Shown piece by piece: positions 33,774-44,541 of a stretch of 64,000 nt of DNA; position 1 is the stretch's first letter, and the number at the start of each line of letters is the position of its first letter. Source of the DNA: Flavobacterium laiguense (lineage in GTDB: Bacteria > Bacteroidota > Bacteroidia > Flavobacteriales > Flavobacteriaceae); NCBI RefSeq assembly GCF_003097655.1, contig NZ_QCZH01000001.1:601299-665298 (forward strand), read 5' to 3'. The translations under genes and the position numbers were made by a program. The notes below the pieces were generated by a model that made no database searches, was not told the DNA's origin, and worked only from the letters and a program-made list of their open reading frames with translations.

Positions 33774-35621
33774 ATGTGTGGAATTGTTGGATACATTGGT
33801 TATAGAGAAGCCTATCCTATTATAATAAAAGGATTAAAAAGGTTAGAGTACAGAGGATACGATAGTGCCGGCGTTATGCTATATGACGGAGAAGCTATAA
33901 AACTATCGAAAACAAAAGGAAAAGTTTCTGATTTGGAAGAAAGAGCTTCTAAAGAGATAACTACAAATGGTACTATAGGGATAGGTCATACAAGATGGGC
34001 TACTCATGGGGTGCCAAATGATGTGAACTCGCATCCTCATCTTTCCAATTCTGGTGATTTGGCGATAATTCACAATGGAATTATTGAAAACTATGCTCCT
34101 TTGAAAGTAGAGTTGATAAAACGTGGTTATACTTTTTATTCAGATACCGATTCTGAGGTTTTGATTAATCTTATTGAAGAAGTTCAAAAGAAAGAAAAAT
34201 TAAAGTTAGGGAAAGCGGTTCAGGTGGCTTTAAATCAGGTAGTGGGTGCTTATGCAATTGCTGTTTTTGACAAAAAAAATCCGAACGAAATTGTGGCGGC
34301 CCGTTTGGGTAGTCCGTTGGCTATTGGTGTGGGTGAAGGAGAATATTTTATCGCTTCAGATGCTTCGCCTTTTATAGAGTATACCTCAAATGCCATTTAT
34401 CTGGAAGATGGCGAAATGGCAAACATCAGGTTGCACAAACCAATGAAAGTTCGTAAAATTAAAGATGATTCTATTGTGGATCCTTATATTCAGGAACTTC
34501 AAATGAATTTGGAGCAAATAGAAAAAGGAGGTTACGATCACTTTATGTTAAAAGAAATCTACGAACAACCAAGTGTTATAAAAGATACTTATAGAGGTAG
34601 GCTTCATGCCAATGAAGGAATTATTCAAATGGCAGGTGTTGAAGATAACTTAGAAAAGTTTTTAAACGCAGATCGCATTATAATTGTAGCTTGTGGTACC
34701 TCTTGGCACGCAGGTTTGGTTGCTGAATATGTAATTGAAGAGTTTGCTCGAATCCCTGTAGAGGTGGAGTATGCCTCTGAATTTAGATATAGAAACCCGA
34801 TTATCAATAGTAAAGATGTTGTTATCGCTATATCTCAATCAGGAGAAACGGCCGATACTATGGCCGCTATAAAATTGGCAAAAGAGCATGGCGCTTTTGT
34901 TTTTGGGGTTTGTAACGTGGTTGGATCTTCTATTTCGAGAGAAACTCATGCTGGAGCTTATACTCATGCAGGGCCAGAAATTGGGGTAGCTTCTACAAAA
35001 GCGTTTACTACTCAAATTACGGTGTTAACCATGATTGCATTGCGTTTGGCTCAAGCCAAAGGAACGTTGTCTAAGTCTGATTATCATATGTATTTGCAAG
35101 AATTAGAGATAATTCCTGAAAAAGTAAAAGAAGCTTTGGAAACCAATGAAAAAGCGAAAGAGATTGCTGCGGTATTTAAAGATGCGCCTAACTGTTTGTA
35201 TTTAGGACGTGGTTATAATTTTCCAGTGGCATTAGAAGGAGCTTTGAAGCTGAAAGAGATTTCTTATATTCATGCTGAGGGTTATCCTGCTGCCGAAATG
35301 AAACACGGTCCAATTGCTTTGATAGATGAGCAAATGCCAGTTATTGTGATTGCGCCAAAACAAGGGCATTATGATAAAATTGTTAGTAACATACAAGAGA
35401 TAAAATCCAGAAGTGGTAAAATTATTGCCGTTGTAACCAAAGGTGATACGCAAGTTCGTGATTTGGCAGATTATGTTATTGAAATTCCAGAAACTTCAGA
35501 TGCATTGTCTCCGTTGATCACAACGATACCTTTACAGCTTTTGTCTTACCATATTGCAGTGATGAGAGATTGTAATGTGGATCAACCTCGAAATTTAGCA
35601 AAATCGGTTACGGTTGAATAG
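33774..35621 (+). CDS. glmS: Glutamine--fructose-6-phosphate aminotransferase
   Basis: GlmS makes glucosamine-6-phosphate from fructose-6-phosphate and glutamine, the first step to UDP-GlcNAc for peptidoglycan and LPS. The 615-residue enzyme has the N-terminal nucleophile Cys 2 (MCGIVGYIG), the GHTRWATHG loop, then two SIS sugar-binding domains (CGTSWHAG, ISQSGETADT, the second with LGRGYNFPVALEGALKLKE) and the C-terminal end LAKSVTVE. A strong terminator follows. Last gene of the operon with the GT5-like and DUF4270 genes. Confidence 0.98.
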   Translation: MCGIVGYIGYREAYPIIIKGLKRLEYRGYDSAGVMLYDGEAIKLSKTKGKVSDLEERASKEITTNGTIGIGHTRWATHGVPNDVNSHPHLSNSGDLAIIHNGIIENYAPLKVELIKRGYTFYSDTDSEVLINLIEEVQKKEKLKLGKAVQVALNQVVGAYAIAVFDKKNPNEIVAARLGSPLAIGVGEGEYFIASDASPFIEYTSNAIYLEDGEMANIRLHKPMKVRKIKDDSIVDPYIQELQMNLEQIEKGGYDHFMLKEIYEQPSVIKDTYRGRLHANEGIIQMAGVEDNLEKFLNADRIIIVACGTSWHAGLVAEYVIEEFARIPVEVEYASEFRYRNPIINSKDVVIAISQSGETADTMAAIKLAKEHGAFVFGVCNVVGSSISRETHAGAYTHAGPEIGVASTKAFTTQITVLTMIALRLAQAKGTLSKSDYHMYLQELEIIPEKVKEALETNEKAKEIAAVFKDAPNCLYLGRGYNFPVALEGALKLKEISYIHAEGYPAAEMKHGPIALIDEQMPVIVIAPKQGHYDKIVSNIQEIKSRSGKIIAVVTKGDTQVRDLADYVIEIPETSDALSPLITTIPLQLLSYHIAVMRDCNVDQPRNLAKSVTVE

Positions 35622-35640
35622 AAAATTTATATTTTTTTTA

Positions 35641-35670
35641 AAAAAGCGAGATTTATTTCTCGCTTTTTTT
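35641..35670 (+). terminator. Terminator after glmS
   Basis: AAAAAGCGAGA and TCTCGCTTTTTTTT form an 11-bp stem with a six-base loop and a long T-run. The following 250 bases up to the TonB receptor are very A/T-rich and show no gene. Confidence 0.9.
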
Positions 35671-35921
35671 TGCTCCAAACTTTTTGTAAAATCGTTGTGA
35701 ATTTTATGATAAATTTAATAGAAATGCTAAATTATTATGTATGCATAATATATTTTAAGAATATGTCATTAAATTTTTATTAAAAATGTAATTTACGAAT
35801 ATATTGAATTGTTGTTTTTATTGCCATTTTGCTAATAATTGTTTTATTTATTTTGTATTTTGTTGCTTATAATTAAAAAATAAGTGTAATTTGCTGCCAT
35901 TAATCAACAAAATTTAACCAA

Positions 35922-38768
35922 ATGAGATTGTATTTACTTTTTTTAACATTGTTTTTTTGCAGCATATCTTTTGCTCAAAATTCTATTACAGGTGTTGTGA
36001 CAGATGGAAATGGTCAACCTGTTGCTGGCGCCAATATTACTGTTGTAGGGGCGAAAGTGGTGGCTATTACCGATTTTGATGGCTCTTTTGTGCTAGTTAC
36101 AACGCAAAAGCCTCCATTTTCGATTGAGGTTACGAGTGTTGGATATGTTTCTTCCAAGATGCTTGTAGAATCGATTACTCAAAAAGTTAAAGTGCAGCTT
36201 AATGCTGAAGAGACAAAATTGAACGAAATTGTAGTTTCTGCGTCTAGAGCACCGGAGAGAGTGCTTCAGTCACCGGTTACAATTGAGAGAATGGGGATTC
36301 GTGAAGTGAAAAGCACTACTGCGCCTACATTTTATGATGGTTTGGAAAATTTGAAAGAAGTACAATTTAATACCTCTAGTATTTCTTTTAAAACAATAAA
36401 TACTAGAGGTTTTGCTGCTGTTGGAAATACTCGTTTTATGCAATTAGTGGATGGAATGGATAACTCATCACCGGCATTAAACTTTGTTTTGGGGAATTTA
36501 ATAGGTCTTTCGGATATAGACGTTGCCAGTGTGGAACTTTTGCCTGGGGCTTCTTCTGCTTTGTATGGTGCTAATGCATTTAATGGAATCCTGTTTATGA
36601 ACAGTAAAAGCCCTTTTGTTTACCAAGGGGTTAGTACTTATATGAAATACGGTCAAACGTCACAAGATGTTGCCGGAACAAATGATTATGTTGATTTTGG
36701 ATTGAGAGCGGCTACTGCTTTTAGTAAACATTTTGCGATGAAAGCGAATTTCAATTATATGAGAGCTACAGAATGGATTGCTGCTGATCAAAGAAGCATG
36801 ACAGGAGGTTCGATTGGGCATGACGGAAATCAAAACTATGATGGATTGAATCTATACGGGGATGAGGCTAGTACATTTATTACGAATGTTGGGCAAGTGA
36901 GTAGAACGGGATACCGTGAACAAGATTTAACGGATAACAAAGTACACAGTGCTAAAGCGGATTTCTCTTTGCATTTTAAGCCATGGGAGAATGATACTGA
37001 GATTATTCTTCAATACAAACTTGGATTGGGGAGTACTATTTATCAAGGAGCGAATAGATATGCCTTGAAAGATTTCTTTATGAGTCAAATTAAGGCAGAA
37101 GTAAGAGGGAGAAACTTTTTTGTAAGAGCGTATCGTTCTGCTGAAGATGCTGGAGATTCTTACGACATGCGTTTTGCGGGTTTGAATGTAAATAGAGCGG
37201 CAAAATCAGACACCAACTGGTTTACGGATTATGCTAAATCTTTTCAATTGTCTTCTGCTGTGTTGGGTCTTAATGCAAATGATGCTGCAAATTACGCAAG
37301 AAACTTTGCAGACAATAATCTTTCGCCAGGTTTGCCATTGGTGCCAAATAGTAATGTTACCAATGGGGTTCTTGATCCAAGAGAGGCTAGATTTGCGGTT
37401 GGTTCATCTGAGTATAATAGCGCATTAGCGTCTATTGTGACCAATCCAGATTTTACACAAGGAGCAAAATTTATTGATCATTCAAAAATTTACCATGCTG
37501 ACGCAAATTATAATTTTAAAGACATGATGAAATTTGCGGAAATCCAAGTGGGTGGTTCTGCACGTCAATACGAAATGAACTCTGAAGGGACTATTTTTAC
37601 TGATTTTGACGGGCCTATTCGTTACAGTGAATTTGGTGCTTATGCTCAAGGGTCTAAATTGTTTATGGAAGATCGTTTGAAAATGGTTGCTTCTATACGC
37701 TATGACAAAAGTCAAAATTTTGACGGGAAAGTATCTCCAAGAGTTTCGTTTGTTTACTCAGCAGGAGCTAATAAGATACATAATTTCAGAGCTTCTTACC
37801 AAACTGGTTTTAGAAATCCAACGACACAGGATCAATACATAGGTTTGGATTTAGGGCCGTATGCTTTAATTGGTTCGGCACCTGAAAATTTAGTGCGTTA
37901 TTCTGAAGTTTTAAAGGTAAGTGCTGCTGCTCAAGATCCGGCAGGATTAAATCAACCGGCTACAGTTACTATGAATGGAGAAAATGCCTATCGCAATGCT
38001 TATACTAAGGTATCAGTTGATAAATTTGATGCTGAAATTGCTTCAGGGGCGGATAAGTTAACTGCTGCAGCTAAGTTGCAAGTGGCTGATGTAAATTTGG
38101 TGAAACCAGAAGAAGTTCACGCTTTTGAAGTGGGGTATCGTACCGTTGTTAATAATGATTTGTCAATTGATATTAATGGATACTATAACATTTATAATAA
38201 TTTCTTGAACACAGCTAGAGTGGTTGGACCTTATTATGGAACTGTAGGAACTGATTTTGCAAATCCAGAAACGGCGAAGACGTTAGATGCGCTTTCATAC
38301 CGTGATAGAAGAATCTATCAAGTATATACGAATACAGAAGCGGATGTTTCTTCTCTGGGTTTTGGGGTTGGTTTGTCTAAGAAAGTATATAAAGATTTTG
38401 AAGTAGGGGTGAATTATAACTACGCTCAACTTAATTTTGATCAAGCGGAAGATCCAGGTTTTGTAACTGGATTTAATACGCCAAAACATAAAGTGAAAGG
38501 ATCGATAGGAAATGCAAAATTGTTTAAAAATTTCGGTTTCAATGCTAATGTAAGATGGAACACAGAATACTGGTGGGAATCTTCATTTGCTGATGGAATG
38601 ATTCAGGAAACTACTGTTTTTGATGCTCAAATAAATTATGCCATTCCACAATTGAAATCAGTGCTAAAATTGGGTGCTACTAATATTGGAGGTAAAGATT
38701 ATATTCAAGTAATTGGATCGGGAGCTATTGGTCAACAATGGTTTGCTTCATTGACGATTAATCCATAA
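35922..38768 (+). CDS. TonB-dependent receptor with carboxypeptidase-like N-domain
   Basis: A 948-residue outer-membrane receptor. Signal peptide to about residue 18; a carboxypeptidase-regulatory-like domain (ITGVVTDGNGQPVAGANITV ... FDGSFVL, about 20-105); a plug domain (LNEIVVSASRAPERVLQSPVT ... LLPGASSALYGANAFNG); and a beta-barrel ending in WFASLTINP with an aromatic-containing last strand. It is not SusC-like in its plug and has no SusD partner; an SGNH lipoprotein follows after 36 bases and is probably its partner. The transported substrate is unknown, plausibly a lipid or acylated compound given the neighbour. Confidence 0.94.
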   Translation: MRLYLLFLTLFFCSISFAQNSITGVVTDGNGQPVAGANITVVGAKVVAITDFDGSFVLVTTQKPPFSIEVTSVGYVSSKMLVESITQKVKVQLNAEETKLNEIVVSASRAPERVLQSPVTIERMGIREVKSTTAPTFYDGLENLKEVQFNTSSISFKTINTRGFAAVGNTRFMQLVDGMDNSSPALNFVLGNLIGLSDIDVASVELLPGASSALYGANAFNGILFMNSKSPFVYQGVSTYMKYGQTSQDVAGTNDYVDFGLRAATAFSKHFAMKANFNYMRATEWIAADQRSMTGGSIGHDGNQNYDGLNLYGDEASTFITNVGQVSRTGYREQDLTDNKVHSAKADFSLHFKPWENDTEIILQYKLGLGSTIYQGANRYALKDFFMSQIKAEVRGRNFFVRAYRSAEDAGDSYDMRFAGLNVNRAAKSDTNWFTDYAKSFQLSSAVLGLNANDAANYARNFADNNLSPGLPLVPNSNVTNGVLDPREARFAVGSSEYNSALASIVTNPDFTQGAKFIDHSKIYHADANYNFKDMMKFAEIQVGGSARQYEMNSEGTIFTDFDGPIRYSEFGAYAQGSKLFMEDRLKMVASIRYDKSQNFDGKVSPRVSFVYSAGANKIHNFRASYQTGFRNPTTQDQYIGLDLGPYALIGSAPENLVRYSEVLKVSAAAQDPAGLNQPATVTMNGENAYRNAYTKVSVDKFDAEIASGADKLTAAAKLQVADVNLVKPEEVHAFEVGYRTVVNNDLSIDINGYYNIYNNFLNTARVVGPYYGTVGTDFANPETAKTLDALSYRDRRIYQVYTNTEADVSSLGFGVGLSKKVYKDFEVGVNYNYAQLNFDQAEDPGFVTGFNTPKHKVKGSIGNAKLFKNFGFNANVRWNTEYWWESSFADGMIQETTVFDAQINYAIPQLKSVLKLGATNIGGKDYIQVIGSGAIGQQWFASLTINP

Positions 38769-38804
38769 TAAATAGACTAGACAAAAACTTAAAAATATTA
38801 GAAT

Positions 38805-40394
38805 ATGATAAAAAATTTCAAATGGCTATTGTTGGCTTCTTTAAGCTTTGTGGCATGTAATAATAACGATGACGATTCGGCGCCTGTAGAAATTCCTATT
38901 ACGCCAGGATCGGCAGTTTTAACAAAATATGTGGCTCTTGGGGATTCATTTTCAGCTGGGTATAGTGATGGAGCTCTTTTTGTAAAAGGACAAGAAGGGT
39001 CTTATGTAAATGTATTGTCTCAACAGTTCGCTGCTGCAGGTGGTGGAGCTTTTACTACTCCTTTAACTTCGGATAATGTTGGAGGTTTGTTGTTTGGAGG
39101 TGTTTCAAATCCAGATTTTGTGCCAAGAGTTGCAATATTAGGATTTAATCCAGATGGTACACCAAAGATTGCGCCTGTGCCATTTGCATCTACAACTGAG
39201 GTTATGGCGCATATAACGGGACCTTTTAATAATTTAGGTATTCCAGGTGCCAAGAGTTATCATTTAATAGCGCCTGGATATGGAAGTGCGGCTGGGTTGT
39301 CTTTGGGTACTGCTAATCCTTATTTTGTTCGTTTTGCTACCGTGCCAGGAACAACAGTTTTGAAGGATGCTACAGATCAAAACCCAACTTTCTTTTCTTT
39401 ATGGATTGGTGGTAATGACGTTTTAGCGTATGCGACTTCTGGAGGTGTTGGGGTAAATCAAACAGGTAATTTGAATCCTGCAACCTATGGTAAAAGTGAT
39501 ATCACAGATCCCGGAGTTTTTGCAAATGTATATTCAGGGTTGGTTACGAAATTGACCGAAAAGGGAGCAAAAGGGGTTGTTGCTAATCTTCCTTACGTAA
39601 ATACGCTTCCTCATTTTACAACGGTTCCGGTTAATCCGCTTACGGCTAGTGTACTAGGTGGAGGTAGTGTTGCTATAGGAAATGCCACTATTAAAGCTTT
39701 AAATGCGCAATTATATGGGCCATTAAAACAAGCGCTAACTGCTTTTGGAGCAGGAGATAGAATCAGTTTATTATCTGAAACAAATGCAAACCCTTTGTTA
39801 ATTAAAGACGAAAGTTTGCCTAATTTATCGGCGCAATTAACGGCTGCATTTACACCTACATTGGGTGCTGGTACAGCTGCTTTCTATGGTTTGGTTTTTG
39901 GTCAAGCAAGGCAGGCAAAATCTACCGATTTGGTATTGTTAACTACAAAATCTGCTATTGGTGCTGCGCCTACAGATAAAGATTCCGGTATTGGAATTGC
40001 GCCGCCATCTCCATTAAATAAATTTGGAATAACTTATCCGTTACAAGACAAACATATATTAATTCCTACAGAGATTGCGGAAATTAAAACAGCTACAGAT
40101 GCTTATAATATTACGATAGAAGCTACCGCTGCTGCTAAAGGTTTGGCTTTTGTGGATACAAGAGCGACCATGGCGCAATTGTCTTCGGGTGGCATTCGTT
40201 TTGGGACTTTTCAAATGACGTCTTCTTTTGTGACTGGAGGTGCATTTTCTCTTGATGGGGTTCATCCAAGTGCTAGAGGGTACGCATTAATAGCAAATCT
40301 TTTTGTAGATGCAATTAATACTAAATATACTGCCACTCTAAGACATGTAGATTTGAGTGTTTATCCAATTCAGTATCCTGCTGTAATTAAATAA
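38805..40394 (+). CDS. SGNH/GDSL hydrolase lipoprotein
   Basis: A 529-residue lipoprotein (lipobox SFVAC, Cys 18, followed by an Asn/Asp-rich spacer). Esterase blocks are present: block I YVALGDSFSAGYSDG with the catalytic Ser, block III WIGGNDVL with the oxyanion Asn, and block V SLDGVHPSARGYALIAN with the Asp and His of the triad. The protein is long for the family, with a large middle insert (about residues 90-400). It follows the TonB receptor in one operon; together they may capture and hydrolyse an ester substrate at the cell surface. Confidence 0.92.
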   Translation: MIKNFKWLLLASLSFVACNNNDDDSAPVEIPITPGSAVLTKYVALGDSFSAGYSDGALFVKGQEGSYVNVLSQQFAAAGGGAFTTPLTSDNVGGLLFGGVSNPDFVPRVAILGFNPDGTPKIAPVPFASTTEVMAHITGPFNNLGIPGAKSYHLIAPGYGSAAGLSLGTANPYFVRFATVPGTTVLKDATDQNPTFFSLWIGGNDVLAYATSGGVGVNQTGNLNPATYGKSDITDPGVFANVYSGLVTKLTEKGAKGVVANLPYVNTLPHFTTVPVNPLTASVLGGGSVAIGNATIKALNAQLYGPLKQALTAFGAGDRISLLSETNANPLLIKDESLPNLSAQLTAAFTPTLGAGTAAFYGLVFGQARQAKSTDLVLLTTKSAIGAAPTDKDSGIGIAPPSPLNKFGITYPLQDKHILIPTEIAEIKTATDAYNITIEATAAAKGLAFVDTRATMAQLSSGGIRFGTFQMTSSFVTGGAFSLDGVHPSARGYALIANLFVDAINTKYTATLRHVDLSVYPIQYPAVIK

Positions 40395-40414
40395 TAATTA
40401 AATTTTGTGAGATT

Positions 40415-40453
40415 AATAAAGCCGTCCATTTTTGATGAGGCGGCTTTATTGTT
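40415..40453 (+). terminator. Terminator after the SGNH gene
   Basis: AATAAAGCCG (40415-40424) pairs with CGGCTTTATT (40441-40450) and is followed by a T-rich end. Confidence 0.8.
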
Positions 40454-40559
40454 TAATGCAAATTGTATTTTATATTTAATCTGTAATGGAGTCTTTTAGG
40501 GGTTGTAAATCAGGTTTCTAATCATTATAGCGAAAATTTAAAATATTTATAAAAAAATT

Positions 40560-40590
40560 ATTGATTTTGTATTTTAAAAAATTATCTTTG
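40560..40590 (+). promoter_or_regulatory. Promoter of atpDC
   Basis: ATTG (40560-40563), 19 bases, then TATCTTTG (40583-40590): a close match to the Bacteroidota promoter pattern TTTG-N19-TAnnTTTG with one change in the first box. The leader before atpD is about 80 bases. Confidence 0.7.
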
Positions 40591-40671
40591 CGCTCTGAAA
40601 AAAGTATCCAATCGAGCTATTTCGATGGGCTGTATTTCATAAACCTAAATAGCTATTTAATAAACACATAA

Positions 40672-42186
<1,515 letters not shown>

Positions 42187-42261
42187 ATCAGTTAGCAGTT
42201 AGGAGTTGGCAGTATTCATATGCGGCTAATTACTACTTACTAATTACTAATCACTAAAAAA

Positions 42262-42543
42262 ATGATTTTAGAAATAGTATCACCAGAAGCGAAATTATTT
42301 TCAGGAGAAATCACTTCTATTTCTGTTCCAGGAGTAGATGGTCGTTTTCAAATGTTGAATAACCACGCACCAATAGTTTCGTTGTTGCAAAAAGGGACGA
42401 TAAATATTACTGCTCCTAGTTTTAATTTAAACGAAGAAACGGCAAGTTTATTTGCCAAAGTAAATGATCAAAATTATACTTTAGAAATTAACTCTGGTAC
42501 TCTTGAGTTAAAAGATAATAAAGTAATTGTTTTAGCAGATTAA
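42262..42543 (+). CDS. atpC: F1Fo ATP synthase epsilon subunit, short form
   Basis: A 93-residue epsilon subunit made only of the N-terminal beta-sandwich (MILEIVSPEAKLFSGEITSISVPG, FQMLNNHAPIVSLLQ, LEINSGTLELKDNKVIVLAD). The C-terminal helical hairpin that inhibits rotation in E. coli (about 45 residues) is absent. The stop is clean and a terminator follows, so this is the natural length, as in other Bacteroidota as far as I recall. It lies 75 bases after atpD across a short AATTACTACTTACTAATTAC-like repeat. Confidence 0.95.
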   Translation: MILEIVSPEAKLFSGEITSISVPGVDGRFQMLNNHAPIVSLLQKGTINITAPSFNLNEETASLFAKVNDQNYTLEINSGTLELKDNKVIVLAD

Positions 42544-42563
42544 AACAATTTAGTGTTATATAG

Positions 42564-42597
42564 AAAACGCCTAGCAACTTGTTAGGCGTTTTTTTTG
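42564..42597 (+). terminator. Terminator after atpC
   Basis: AAAACGCCTA (42564-42573) and TAGGCGTTTT (42583-42592) form the stem, followed by an eight-base T-run. Confidence 0.9.
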
Positions 42598-42656
42598 TTT
42601 CGATGGGTTTTTAAAACACATCAAGTCTAAAAAAATATTTTCTTAACTTAGCCTTT

Positions 42657-43811
42657 ATGAATTTCCCAAAGAACCTCTCCGATAAACTCGAAGCCCGTAA
42701 ACAAAATAAGGCATTAAGGATACTTCCGGAACCTAATCGTTTAATTGATTTTGCTTCGAATGATTATATTGGTTTTTCCAGATCCAAAGTAATTTTCAAT
42801 GACACCCATCAGTTTTTAGTAGATCGCAATATAAAAAGCAATGGCGCTACTGGATCGCGACTACTCTCAGGGAATCATTCTTTATATACAGAAGCCGAAA
42901 AGTATATTGCTGAATTTCATCAATCAGAATCGGCTTTGTTGTTTAATTCGGGCTATGATGCCAATGTAGGTTTCTTTAGTGCCGTTCCTCAAAAAGGCGA
43001 TTTGATTTTGTATGATGAATTGTGTCATGCTTCCATTCGGGACGGAATTCAATTGTCGAACGCCAGATCCTATAAATTCAAGCACAATGATTTTGAAGAT
43101 TTAGAAAGACTGATAATCAATTTCAATGGTAATGTCAATTTCAATAATCCTATAATTTATATCGTAACCGAATCCGTTTTTTCGATGGATGGCGATTGCC
43201 CGAATATAGAAGAATTGGTTGCCGTTTCAAAGAAATACAACTGTTATTTAGTGGTTGATGAAGCTCATGCTTTGGGCGTTTTTGGAGAAAAAGGGGAAGG
43301 ATTGATTCAGCATTTGCAATTGCAAGACAAAATATTTGCCCGAATTATGACTTTCGGAAAAGGACTGGGTTGTCATGGGGCAGTGGTTTTAGGGTCGAAT
43401 GAATTAAAATCGTATCTCGTTAATTTCGCCAGAAGTTTTATTTATACCACAGGACTTTCTCCTCATTCAGTAGCCACTATTTTAATGGGATACCACCATT
43501 TAGAAAAAGATAAGAATGCACTCGAATTACTTCGTGAGAATATTGTCTTTTTTAATCAAGTAAAAAAAATGTTGTATTTGAATCCGCTTTTTGTTCGCAG
43601 TAAATCGGCTATTCAAAGTGTTATCATTCCAGGAAATGAAAAAGTAAAAAGTATTGCTGTTGCTTTGCAAGAAAATGGTTTTGATGTCAAAGCGATACTT
43701 TCGCCTACAGTTCCCGAAGGACAGGAACGATTGCGTTTTTGTATTCATAGCTATAATAGTAAAGAGGAAATGACCAAAGTATTGACGTTGTTGAGTGAAC
43801 TCGTTTTTTAA
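42657..43811 (+). CDS. bioF: 8-amino-7-oxononanoate synthase
   Basis: BioF condenses pimeloyl thioester with alanine in biotin synthesis, using pyridoxal phosphate. The 384-residue protein has the fold-type I pattern: FASNDYIGFSRS, GSRLLSGNHSLYTEAE, LVVDEAHALGVFG (PLP-binding Asp and His) and the Schiff-base Lys in TFGKGLGCHGA. A TAACTTAG box (42644-42651) a few bases before the start is promoter-like. The DUF2007 gene follows four bases after the stop. The related bio genes resume at 46.7 kb. Confidence 0.94.
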   Translation: MNFPKNLSDKLEARKQNKALRILPEPNRLIDFASNDYIGFSRSKVIFNDTHQFLVDRNIKSNGATGSRLLSGNHSLYTEAEKYIAEFHQSESALLFNSGYDANVGFFSAVPQKGDLILYDELCHASIRDGIQLSNARSYKFKHNDFEDLERLIINFNGNVNFNNPIIYIVTESVFSMDGDCPNIEELVAVSKKYNCYLVVDEAHALGVFGEKGEGLIQHLQLQDKIFARIMTFGKGLGCHGAVVLGSNELKSYLVNFARSFIYTTGLSPHSVATILMGYHHLEKDKNALELLRENIVFFNQVKKMLYLNPLFVRSKSAIQSVIIPGNEKVKSIAVALQENGFDVKAILSPTVPEGQERLRFCIHSYNSKEEMTKVLTLLSELVF

Positions 43812-43815
43812 TAGT

Positions 43816-44226
43816 ATGGAAGAGACAACTTTTTGGAAAATTTGTGTTTTTCAATATTCTTCGGAAGCATCGATTTTTAATGGCAAATTAGAATCGGAAG
43901 GGATAAGGGTGTTTGTACGAGACAATAATACTGTTGATGCAAATCCAATGTATAGTAATGCTATAGGTGGTATTAAGCTTTTTGTAAAAAATGAGGATTT
44001 TGCTAAAGCGACAATTGTACTTTCAGAAATCAGTGCAGATTCATTAAATGAGAATAATGAATTGATTAAATGTCCAAAAGGTGGAGCTGAAAAAATTGAA
44101 ATGGTGACTTCGATACAAGATTTAAAAACTCTTTTTGCATTCATTTTCTCAATACTTTTTGTTTTAATACCTATTTACTCAAAGTATAGGTACAATTGTA
44201 ATACGTGTAATTTTGAATTTAATTAG
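43816..44226 (+). CDS. DUF2007 domain membrane protein
   Basis: A 136-residue protein. Residues 1-75 are a DUF2007 domain (FQYSSEASIFNGKLESEGI, VDANPMYSNAIGGIKLFV, KATIVLSEI), a small ferredoxin-like signal-transduction domain. One helix follows (LFAFIFSILFVLIPIY), then a CNTC pair near the end. The first half of the usual zinc ribbon reads KCPKGG, so its second Cys is replaced by Gly. It lies four bases after bioF and may be carried by that transcript. Function unknown. An upstream in-frame ATG at 43795 overlaps bioF and is not conserved in character. Confidence 0.82.
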   Translation: MEETTFWKICVFQYSSEASIFNGKLESEGIRVFVRDNNTVDANPMYSNAIGGIKLFVKNEDFAKATIVLSEISADSLNENNELIKCPKGGAEKIEMVTSIQDLKTLFAFIFSILFVLIPIYSKYRYNCNTCNFEFN

Positions 44227-44541
44227 GCTATTCATTACGGGAATAATTCACCGAATAACTATTTGTAAATAGGCCCGTAAGTAGACCTCTTTCGGTTGTA
44301 ATTGTTGGGTTTGTAATTGATTCACAACAAATAAAAAAGGATGTGCTAATAATTATTTGCCTATAAAGGGAATAAATTTCATCTCTGACAGCCTGATTTT
44401 CCTCACTTCCCTAAAAAAACAACTTTTTTTTTGTAACGTTTTGATTATTTAATTACTTACGAGTCGTAATCAAATAAGATTACTTCAATCATCAATCAAA
44501 ATTAATTTCAATCAATCATCAATTAAAAAAATGTAATCATT
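44227..44541 (+). promoter_or_regulatory. Upstream region of traB-like gene with repeated GATTA half-sites
   Basis: No gene in these 315 bases. TTTGATTA (44440-44447) and TAATCAAA (44467-44474) are inverted around 19 bases; GTAATC (44466-44471) and GATTAC (44478-44483) are a second inverted pair sharing the middle half-site. Further down, TTCAATCATCAATC and TTCAATCAATCATCAAT are near direct repeats just before the start. The layout suggests an operator region for the TraB/sigma operon. Confidence 0.4.
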
